Assembly: GCA_964390695.1 (NCBI GenBank)
Contig: CAYMKI010000089.1
Span: 1 to 12,831 of the forward strand
DNA: 12,831 bases
Source of the DNA: CAWACC01 sp964390695
GTDB taxonomy: Bacteria; Chlamydiota; Chlamydiia; Chlamydiales; Parachlamydiaceae
Direction of reading: 5' to 3'
Part shown: positions 6,595 through 12,831 of the stretch, piece by piece
Numbering within the stretch: the stretch's first letter is position 1
Layout: every line of letters begins with the position of its first letter
Translations under genes and position numbers: made by a program
The notes under the pieces: model-generated
What the model saw: only the letters and a program-made list of their open reading frames with translations
What the model was told of the DNA's origin: nothing
Database searches by the model: none

Positions 6595-7117
6595 GCGACG
6601 TAGAGCTTTTCAAGAGACCCTACAGTTGATGTCCCTGAGGCATCAAGGCGTGCCGGCGGCAGAGGCTCCCCGGCAAAACAGCCGTGAAAACCTGCAGGAA
6701 CTCTATGAAAAGACACAAGAAGTGGTGGAAGAACTGCTCGCCAGGCTTCAAACATCCGATGCACAGATAGCTGCCCTATCAGAGAAATTGGTGTCGGTGC
6801 TCGACACAGAATCCTTGCAAAATAACAATACCGCCATGCACCGCCAAGTGCAGTCTTTACAATCCATTCAAAAGGGATTAAAATCATCTCTGGAAGAAAT
6901 TCAAGGAGAATTGGAAGCCGAAAAAAAGCACAAGGCCGATCTTGTCCATATGCTCGCAGAGCTGCGTCAAAAATTAAAAGAACATTCCGGATCCAGGCTG
7001 GAAAATTTCATGTACCAAGGAGGAGAGAGAATCTCCTACCGCATCGCCACAGGGAATCCTTATCCTAGTGACAATGGCAGACCTCAAAGCCAGCGAACCC
7101 CAGCAGAACACAATTAA
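6572..7117 (+). CDS. Coiled-coil protein with basic N-terminus and polar tail
   Basis: The 181-residue product is unrecognised. It begins with a basic stretch (RSERRR), has a coiled coil at about residues 38-135 rich in Leu, Glu and Gln, and ends in a polar, probably disordered tail (YPSDNGRPQSQRTPAEHN). The start lies 23 bp inside the end of the preceding gene in another frame and is supported by AGGA seven bases before the ATG. No membrane segment or catalytic motif is visible. The position, next to the U-box-like gene at 7133, would suit an accessory or chaperone role, but this is only suggested by context. Confidence 0.75.
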   Translation: MNSANRSERRRAFQETLQLMSLRHQGVPAAEAPRQNSRENLQELYEKTQEVVEELLARLQTSDAQIAALSEKLVSVLDTESLQNNNTAMHRQVQSLQSIQKGLKSSLEEIQGELEAEKKHKADLVHMLAELRQKLKEHSGSRLENFMYQGGERISYRIATGNPYPSDNGRPQSQRTPAEHN

Positions 7118-7132
7118 CCTTATAGTATTTTT

Positions 7133-8263
7133 ATGGCACAACCCGTCTATAGAGCTCCAGCGAATTTCATACCGGAACTGCATGACCCGGTTTTACAGCT
7201 AAGGCGCACCGTCATACAAGATGTCAAACGCTTTGGTGAACAGCTAACTGCTTCGCCTTTGCAAGACGGTTTAACCGGCACCCTTCGCGTCTGGCAGAAA
7301 AATTTTGCCTCCGCTCTGGAAATAAGAAATGCAGACTTTGCACAAGTCTTGCCATCATTCCTCGATAGTCTTGAAAAATCGCTGGTAGTACCTGTCCTCA
7401 ACTATCCCTTAGATGAAGAATGCATGCTCGGAAGCGATGGCCATACCTACGGCAAAAGCTTTCTACGCCTCCATTCTCATCGCTCAGTGCCTCCATTCAA
7501 TCAACGTTCGCCGCTAAAGCCCGATGACCCTACCCCCTTTACAGCCATGCCGCATGATATCGCCCGCAACCTAGTCAAATGGCTAAAAAAATACCGGTCT
7601 CATTTCCGATCTGAAGAACTAGAAAAGGAGGCGGCCCAGATCCCCGAAAATGCCGGCCAAGCCTTCGCCGATCCTCCTCAAGTACAGATGCCACCCAATA
7701 ATCTCCGAGACAGGGTGCAACGCATCCGGCAACAGCAAGCGGAAAGACGCCAAGAGACCGAACAGCGGGAACGCATCCGCTTGCAAGAGCGCCAGATCGT
7801 AGAAGGCATGATGGATCAGATCATCGATACTAATGTAGCGCAACTGCAACAGCATGCCGCTGCGCAGCATACTGCCGCGATGCAGAGGTTGGATGCCATA
7901 GAACAGCCTTTGACATTACTGCAACAGCATGCACAGCAATTACAACAAGATATACAGGTCCTGCAAAATGATATTCACGATCTTAGAACGCAACAAAGCT
8001 ATGTCGATGTCCAGATAGAAGGCGCCAAAGCGGATAACATACAACTGCAAATAGCCATTAAAGAAACCGAGCAAGCCATCAAAGAAAGGGATAAAGGAGG
8101 CTTCGGAGAAGTTTTTACTGCCGTAATAGCTATTGCCGCCTGCGCTGTTGGTTCCTGGGCTATTCAAGCTGCTCTTCAATCCCTAGGCGCATCATCGGTA
8201 AGTGTTACATTCAGCCCTATGTCTAATGGCGCTAAAGCACAACTTATTCTGAAAGGATTTTAA
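7133..8263 (+). CDS. U-box-like E3 ligase candidate with coiled coil and C-terminal membrane segment
   Basis: The 376-residue product carries a U-box-like domain at about residues 86-154: VVPVLNYPLDEECML (85-99), SDGHTYGKSF (101-110), PPFNQRSPL, then MPHDIARNLVKWL. U-box proteins are eukaryotic-type E3 ubiquitin ligases that bind E2 enzymes without zinc, and bacterial examples such as Legionella LubX are secreted effectors. A very Gln/Arg/Glu-rich coiled coil follows (about 190-320), then a hydrophobic helix at about 327-348 (VFTAVIAIAACAVGSW) about 30 residues before the end, as in a near tail-anchored protein. I infer a membrane-bound ligase acting in the host cell or on the inclusion membrane. 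The DNA is GC-richer than the left of the window (36 of 60 bases at 7741-7800). No clear Shine-Dalgarno site is seen. Confidence 0.75.
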   Translation: MAQPVYRAPANFIPELHDPVLQLRRTVIQDVKRFGEQLTASPLQDGLTGTLRVWQKNFASALEIRNADFAQVLPSFLDSLEKSLVVPVLNYPLDEECMLGSDGHTYGKSFLRLHSHRSVPPFNQRSPLKPDDPTPFTAMPHDIARNLVKWLKKYRSHFRSEELEKEAAQIPENAGQAFADPPQVQMPPNNLRDRVQRIRQQQAERRQETEQRERIRLQERQIVEGMMDQIIDTNVAQLQQHAAAQHTAAMQRLDAIEQPLTLLQQHAQQLQQDIQVLQNDIHDLRTQQSYVDVQIEGAKADNIQLQIAIKETEQAIKERDKGGFGEVFTAVIAIAACAVGSWAIQAALQSLGASSVSVTFSPMSNGAKAQLILKGF

Positions 8264-9456
8264 TGAATACTCCCCCGCTCTCTCTGCCTTTGCCTTCACT
8301 CCCCTTAATTCCTCCTGACATGCAAAAAAAACTCGCCACCCCCTCGCTTTTATGGCCGCAAGACTTTGCTGGAGAGCAGCTTTCTCATCCTACCGGCTTA
8401 TCTTCAGGCACGGAACTTCCAGATCATCACGATCTCTACCTTTTGATGAACCGCATGGCAACCCAAGTGAATTTATGCTCTGCGACGGCTTTTACCGGAA
8501 AAAAATTACACACTCAAGGAGCTCAAGCCTCTGCACAACTGCAAGCTATTCTAGAAAGTTCAAAGCAGATCCCTCGAAGCAGCGCTTCCTGTGACAGCAT
8601 AGCACAGCTTAAAAGTCAGGCCACGATTACCAATATCCCTGACATCGAGCCCTTTTATGAACGCCATAAGAATGCTACCAACAATAAATACCGCCAGCAA
8701 GCTGCTCAATGCGTAAAAAACGATAATATCTTAGACTTTGTTGAAAGTGATAAAAGACCCAAATTACTGTATATCGTTGCTGAGAGAGATGCTAATGGCG
8801 CTTTGAAACCCGATTGCAACATACTGAAAAGTCTCCACAACGTATACGATGTGAAGTATATGGTCGTTAACGATATTGAAGATGTTTACAGGGAAATGCG
8901 TACCTACCCTGAAAATTTTTTATCGGCTTTGGTGATAGATTCCCATGGTTCAGATAAGAGCGTAGACTTCGACTTTGAATGGAATGGATTTTTCCCTGAT
9001 GAAAAAGCTCTCTCCACCCTTAAAGATAAATCGACTGTGCTGCTACTTGGTTGCTCGACAGGCCAAGTTAAAGAAAGAAGCCCCTTATATAATGTCCGCA
9101 ATTCCCTAAAAGACCCTAACAAGCATATTTATTTGTTCGCACCTAGAGTCCCAGTACATTCAGGCCAGATAGAAATTTTGTCCCAAGAACCTCTATATAT
9201 ACGCTTCAAGGTCGGTTATGTATTTTGTAAACTTCATGAATGGATTAAACCTAATTCTCCCCAATGTTGCAGCGAACTACCAAAACTAGGCTGGGGATTT
9301 TATCTGGATGCCACGCGTCATATAACAACATCAGAACAAGGAGGTCATCATGACCACACCAGCCACAACGGCACCGAAAGTACATATAGAGACACAATGT
9401 TTCCCGAAAGAAGTGAAGAGCTCGAAGGTGAAGTCGATTTTCCGGACGAATGGTGA
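8263..9456 (+). CDS. Caspase/CHAT-like (clan CD) cysteine protease candidate
   Basis: The 397-residue product begins with a Pro-rich segment and then, at about residues 54-98, carries a module also found in the next protein (HHDLYLLMNRMA, then KLHTQGAQASAQLQAIL). The C-terminal part holds the two signatures expected of clan CD peptidases: a hydrophobic strand ending in His-Gly (ALVIDSHGS, His228) and, 36 residues later, a hydrophobic strand ending in Cys (TVLLLGCSTG, Cys264). Caspases, gingipains and CHAT proteins share this layout. A protease that cleaves host or partner proteins is inferred. The start overlaps the previous stop (TAATG) with AAGGA five bases upstream. The last 35 codons overlap the next gene by 107 bp and encode a His/Glu-rich tail that may be a read-through extension. 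Confidence 0.7.
   Translation: MNTPPLSLPLPSLPLIPPDMQKKLATPSLLWPQDFAGEQLSHPTGLSSGTELPDHHDLYLLMNRMATQVNLCSATAFTGKKLHTQGAQASAQLQAILESSKQIPRSSASCDSIAQLKSQATITNIPDIEPFYERHKNATNNKYRQQAAQCVKNDNILDFVESDKRPKLLYIVAERDANGALKPDCNILKSLHNVYDVKYMVVNDIEDVYREMRTYPENFLSALVIDSHGSDKSVDFDFEWNGFFPDEKALSTLKDKSTVLLLGCSTGQVKERSPLYNVRNSLKDPNKHIYLFAPRVPVHSGQIEILSQEPLYIRFKVGYVFCKLHEWIKPNSPQCCSELPKLGWGFYLDATRHITTSEQGGHHDHTSHNGTESTYRDTMFPERSEELEGEVDFPDEW
9338..9344 (+). promoter_or_regulatory. Full consensus Shine-Dalgarno inside the upstream gene
   Basis: AAGGAGG, the complete anti-16S core, stands five bases before the ATG at 9350. It is the strongest ribosome binding site in the window and fixes the start of the 892-residue gene within the 3' end of the preceding one. 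It may allow high translation independent of coupling. Confidence 0.8.
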
Positions 9457-12028
9457 TCCGGAAATAACCCCCTCTACCCCATCAGTCTTTTCCTTAAGTG
9501 AGCTGCCGGCTGATCCTCATGACCTTTATCTCTTGACAAACCGCATAGCCGTCAAGGTAAGTCAATACTCTGCAGCGGCTTTTAATGGGGAAAAATTGCA
9601 CCTCAAAGGCTCTCAATCTCAAGCTCAACTACAACTGATGCTTAACGAGGGAAGCTTACGGCATACTGCATTTCAATATAAACAATCACAAACTACACAG
9701 AATCTCAGCCAGCTTGAAAAATCCCTTGCTGCCAGCCAGCTGCCCACACCGCGTTCTTTTTCCAGTAGAAGACAGATAGCCTCCACACCCACTCAAACTA
9801 CCCATAAAACAGCTACTTTAGCGGCAAGCCTGCAGATCGAAGACCCCTCGCTACCTTTATGTCTGGCACCTGTATCTCAAAACTTAACACCTGAAGAAAA
9901 AAAAGAAGTCGTTAAAGCCACTATAGGACAAGCTGCCAACTGCATAGCAGCCCCCTTTGCAGCCCTCAACCTCACCGTTAAGACTGCTTTTAAGGTCGGA
10001 TATCTGGCTTCAGTGCACCACTATTGTGCAGAAGTAGAACCGCATAACAAGCAATGCATCTCCCAGCTGCGTCACAGCCTAGAAGGACGGAATCCCGAAG
10101 TCAACAAAGCCTTCAAAGAAGCCATGCCAAGATGGATTTTAAACACTGGGAAAGCTTTGGCAGCCTTAGATCATCATCTCCATCTCTTTGACAGTTACAT
10201 GGTCCAACATTTTTACACCTATCCAGGACTGATGCATGCGGGAGCCGAAGGGATGATAGATGTAGGACTGGGAACCCTCATGGGTGCAGCAGCAGGAATG
10301 GGAGTCAAAGCATTTAAAGGCGTTAAAGCCGCGGCAAAGCCCGCAATAAAGGCAACCAAAGATGCCTATGAAACCCGAAAATTCGCTAAGCTGATTTCAA
10401 AACCTGCAGCAGGCGAAACTTCAAGCGCCCTTATTCCTGTTTTCACAAGAATGAAAGCCGCCGCGGCCAATATCAAACAATATACCAACCCCGATGCCTT
10501 TCTTAGGGATTTGCCAAAGTCCTCACATACCACCTATCAGCTTAGAGACACTCAAAATCTTTTACCAGAAATTGCAAGAGGAAGATCTTCCAGCCAAGTG
10601 TATTTTGTCTTTGAAAACGAACGCCCCTGCTCTTTAGTGGTCAAAGATTTCCCGGGATTGATCTCTGGTCACAGCCAGTTTGCCAATACGCTGATAGCAC
10701 AAAATAAACTCAACGCTATGCGTCTCAGCCATTTTGATTATCCTGCCCTTAAAAAAATCGGCCAGTATCTGCCCGAAGGCACTGCCTATAAGCACGGCTT
10801 GCTTTTGATGAGCCAAGCCAAGGGAAAGTCTTTAGTACAATGGCTGCATGAAGTCAAACAACTCCCCTTAGGAAATCCCTTAAGGGCTGAGTATTTAGCG
10901 CAATTCCGCCAGCCTATCGAGAAAACAGGACGCGGCATTGCCGAATTGCATCGAAAGAGTCTGACCGATATCCCTCCGCCGGCGGCATTCATCGAACAGG
11001 AGTGCCAAAAAATGCTGGATTTTTTTCTGGGCGTAGAGCAAAAGCTACAGTCCCACGGCTTATCGCTGGCCTTTGGTAAAACCGAGATGGAAACGTTGAT
11101 AGCCCAATTTAAAAAAAATCCCGGCTATGCCGCCTGTTCCCATGGAGACGTCCACTTTCCCAACTTTATCTGGGATGCTAACTCATTGAAAATTACGGCT
11201 ATTGACACCGGATCTTTAGCAAGATCCCTGAATGCACAGGGGCGGCCCATAGGCATCCCTGCCACCGACTTGGCCCAAATGAAGGTATCCATCGAATATT
11301 ATGGCCGAGGCATAAATTTGAGCCATGAGGAAATTTCCTTATTACAAAAGGCCTTTTACCAAGGATATGCCAAAGAACTCAATATAGCCATGCACAGCCC
11401 CGAAGCGCTGAAATTTTATGATGTGTATTGGAACCTGCTGACTTTAGAACTCAACACCTTCGAATCGATCAATCCCGCTCCATACATCAACAATTTAAAT
11501 GCGTATTTTCACAAAGCCCTCGATACAGCACAAAAAATTCAATCCCTGAAAAAACCTTGGGCACACGAGCCCTTGCTAGAAATGTCAGCGACAAGACAGT
11601 TGCAAGATCTCAAAGAAATCCGGCAAGGCATCATGAAGACCTATACCGCTGCAGAGCTAAAAACTAAAGAGCTGGTATTGAAGAATGGATATCTTTATCA
11701 AGGCAGCTCCAAGGATAGCCTGCACTCCACCCAAATGATTAACTTTGTGATTTTGGAAAACGGCTCTATCCGCATCGATTTTAAACACCAGAAGGATAAT
11801 ATCTGGTCTTATCACAGCTCCTTAGTGCTGCCTCACGAAAAACCCGTGGCCGCCGGCGAAATCAGCTTCTGGGGAGGCAGAGTGTCTGTGCTGACCGAAG
11901 TATCGGGACATTACCTGCCGCACAAAAGAATACACTATGTCGAAGAAGAGCTTAAATCCCGTGGAGCAGCTTTCACCGAAGATTACGTGCTCTTAAAAGC
12001 CGAAGAATTAATCCTAAAACTCAACTAA
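9350..12028 (+). CDS. Large protein with aminoglycoside/choline-kinase-type domain
   Basis: The 892-residue product has the shared N-terminal module at about residues 55-98 (PHDLYLLTNRIA, then EKLHLKGSQSQAQLQLML), a Ser/Thr-rich linker, a helical region with a Gly/Ala-rich hydrophobic stretch (about 298-322, GLGTLMGAAAGMGV), and an APH/choline-kinase-fold domain at about 410-700. All hallmark residues are visible: Lys432 (SLVVKDF), a hinge-like LLLMSQAKGKSL, GIAELH (529-534), the catalytic loop HGDVHFPN (598-605) and the metal-binding IDTG (618-621). It is therefore probably an active kinase, with an unknown small-molecule or protein substrate. A further domain at about 780-885 ends with TEVSGHYLPHKRIHYVEEEL, a Ser-Gly-His-Tyr-x-Pro motif I have seen in toxin-like proteins but cannot name. 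Phosphorylation of a host target after secretion is inferred. Confidence 0.75.
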   Translation: MTTPATTAPKVHIETQCFPKEVKSSKVKSIFRTNGDPEITPSTPSVFSLSELPADPHDLYLLTNRIAVKVSQYSAAAFNGEKLHLKGSQSQAQLQLMLNEGSLRHTAFQYKQSQTTQNLSQLEKSLAASQLPTPRSFSSRRQIASTPTQTTHKTATLAASLQIEDPSLPLCLAPVSQNLTPEEKKEVVKATIGQAANCIAAPFAALNLTVKTAFKVGYLASVHHYCAEVEPHNKQCISQLRHSLEGRNPEVNKAFKEAMPRWILNTGKALAALDHHLHLFDSYMVQHFYTYPGLMHAGAEGMIDVGLGTLMGAAAGMGVKAFKGVKAAAKPAIKATKDAYETRKFAKLISKPAAGETSSALIPVFTRMKAAAANIKQYTNPDAFLRDLPKSSHTTYQLRDTQNLLPEIARGRSSSQVYFVFENERPCSLVVKDFPGLISGHSQFANTLIAQNKLNAMRLSHFDYPALKKIGQYLPEGTAYKHGLLLMSQAKGKSLVQWLHEVKQLPLGNPLRAEYLAQFRQPIEKTGRGIAELHRKSLTDIPPPAAFIEQECQKMLDFFLGVEQKLQSHGLSLAFGKTEMETLIAQFKKNPGYAACSHGDVHFPNFIWDANSLKITAIDTGSLARSLNAQGRPIGIPATDLAQMKVSIEYYGRGINLSHEEISLLQKAFYQGYAKELNIAMHSPEALKFYDVYWNLLTLELNTFESINPAPYINNLNAYFHKALDTAQKIQSLKKPWAHEPLLEMSATRQLQDLKEIRQGIMKTYTAAELKTKELVLKNGYLYQGSSKDSLHSTQMINFVILENGSIRIDFKHQKDNIWSYHSSLVLPHEKPVAAGEISFWGGRVSVLTEVSGHYLPHKRIHYVEEELKSRGAAFTEDYVLLKAEELILKLN

Positions 12029-12042
12029 ATCAGGAGATAAAG

Positions 12043-12552
12043 ATGACTCTCAATTCAACAACTACTGCTGTTGAAACATCTAACACACAACCCTATCATA
12101 AAATGGATCCCAGAGAACATATGATAGCCACCCTTTCACAACAAAACCAATCTTTGTTGGATATGATAGATGCTGCTCAGGTTGTTTTTCAAAAGAATCA
12201 GTCCCAACAGCAAGAAGCTATCGAGAAGCTATCTAAAACAAATGATGAATTGCGTATAGCCTTAATCCAATCACAAGAACAGAATAAACAGCTACAGCAG
12301 TTGCATTTAGCCGAAATCCAAGCCTTGCATGAAAAATACCTATTGAAAATAGACACTCAAAATAAAGCCTATGAAGACCTATCTCAGCGATGTGAATCTA
12401 TGAAACGCAACGTAGAAATCTATGAACAGGGAATTCAACAAATGGAAAAGCTTCTTGAAGACCGTACATACGGAGCTTGTGGGTACATGATAAATCAAAA
12501 ATACCGCGTACAAATTGAAAAAATACGCCGCCAACTAGGGGTATTGTTGTAA
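12043..12552 (+). CDS. Coiled-coil family protein, copy D
   Basis: The 169-residue product is the most divergent member of the family at 4186, 4831 and 5372. It keeps DPREHMIATL (22-31), the Gln-rich KQ/QQ-EAIE core, SKTNDELRIAL, and AEIQALHEKY identical to copies B and C, and a later EIYEQGI corresponding to their SVYEQGLL. Its N-terminus and its C-terminal about 30 residues are its own. AGGAG lies six bases before the ATG, which follows the kinase-like gene after 14 bp. Its place at the far end of the operon, five genes away from the tandem copies, argues for an older duplication and for a function linked to the enzyme-like genes between them. Confidence 0.8.
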   Translation: MTLNSTTTAVETSNTQPYHKMDPREHMIATLSQQNQSLLDMIDAAQVVFQKNQSQQQEAIEKLSKTNDELRIALIQSQEQNKQLQQLHLAEIQALHEKYLLKIDTQNKAYEDLSQRCESMKRNVEIYEQGIQQMEKLLEDRTYGACGYMINQKYRVQIEKIRRQLGVLL

Positions 12553-12780
12553 AATATAAATTGTAATGGTGAGTCCTTACCATAGGCTACATCAGGAAGA
12601 GCAACATGTGCAACGGAACTAACAGAATGAATCACATCCACCTCTAACGATAAAAAATCAAAAACAACAAATCAGTCTTATCCTGTAAATCCTACCCATC
12701 CTGCTGACAAAAGTAGTAAAATGCCTTGGATATATATCTAATACTCACAACAATATAATCCATTAATACTTCATAATTAT
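12553..12780. other. Non-coding stretch after the operon
   Basis: No supported gene is seen on either strand. A tiny frame of 13 codons at 12606 has a GGA-type site before it but no protein-like content. The sequence becomes AT-rich from about 12640 onward. Confidence 0.5.
12566..12583. other. Short hairpin just after the operon
   Basis: ATGGT and ACCAT pair, with two more possible inner pairs (one G-T wobble) around a GTCC loop. It starts 14 bp after the last stop codon. No T-tract follows, so it is not a standard intrinsic terminator, though it could stabilise the transcript end. Confidence 0.25.
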
Positions 12781-12831
12781 GTCGTCCTTTCAGGACTCTG
12801 CGTATTATTTATTGCTACCCAGGCCTCGCTC
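12781..12831. repeat. Possible hairpin-rich dispersed repeat, cut by the window edge
   Basis: GTCCT, TTC, AGGAC (12784-12796) is a perfect 5-bp stem with a three-base loop. About 20 bp later comes CCCAGGCCTCGCTC, whose CCCAGGCC would pair with a GGCCTGGG if one follows beyond the edge. Alternating small hairpins of this type are typical of dispersed intergenic repeats in some bacteria of the wider chlamydia/planctomycete group; that resemblance is from memory and unverified. Confidence 0.35.

Noticed and set aside
8917..9060. Antiphage (CHAT-type) defence reading of the operon
   Set aside because: There is no nuclease, nucleotide cyclase or sensor gene beside it, and the BTB, U-box-like and CaaX features point to a eukaryotic host instead.
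8263..12028. The protease-like and kinase-like genes as one gene broken by a frameshift
   Set aside because: Each has its own start, its own copy of the N-terminal module at the same position, and the second has a full Shine-Dalgarno site.
12606..12647. Thirteen-codon frame after the operon
   Set aside because: It is too short and has no supporting conservation or composition; a GGA-type site before it could be chance.

Overview
The window most likely comes from a member of the phylum Chlamydiae that lives inside amoebae (a Parachlamydiaceae-like lineage). This is an inference. It rests on a bacterial gene layout (Shine-Dalgarno sites, sigma70-type promoters, tightly packed and overlapping genes) combined with eukaryote-type ubiquitin-pathway domains (BTB-LRR, U-box-like) and many coiled-coil proteins with no housekeeping role. 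No rRNA, tRNA, CRISPR array or recognisable transposase is present. I ran no database search, so all domain calls come from reading motifs.

Layout. The left part (1-2515) is AT-rich and holds two minus-strand genes: an unrecognised 227-residue protein with its own promoter, and a 495-residue BTB-like plus leucine-rich-repeat protein. A divergent promoter region (2516-2675) follows, with one good -35/-10 pair on each strand. From 2676 to 12552 there are eleven plus-strand genes with gaps of at most 23 bp or with overlaps, so they read as one long operon. In order: a small coiled-coil protein; a 333-residue protein with a degenerate U-box-like segment, a long coiled coil and a C-terminal CaaX box; three tandem paralogous coiled-coil proteins; two more helical proteins; a 376-residue protein with a U-box-like domain, a coiled coil and a C-terminal membrane segment; a 397-residue protein with a caspase/CHAT-like His-Gly and Cys pair; an 892-residue protein with a complete aminoglycoside/choline-kinase-type motif set; and a fourth paralog of the tandem coiled-coil family. 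The last 279 bp hold no gene and end inside what looks like a hairpin-rich dispersed repeat.

How the genes may work together. The caspase-like and kinase-like proteins share an N-terminal module of about 45 residues at the same position, which suggests a common delivery or chaperone-binding signal. The two U-box-like proteins appear to have different membrane anchors: a CaaX box that would need host prenyltransferase, and a transmembrane tail. The seven coiled-coil proteins without an enzyme-like domain could be scaffolds, chaperones or adaptors. My overall reading is a host-directed effector operon combining ubiquitin-ligase-like, protease-like and kinase-like proteins, next to a divergent BTB-LRR substrate-adaptor-like gene. 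The motifs are seen in the sequence; secretion, host targeting and cooperation are inferred.
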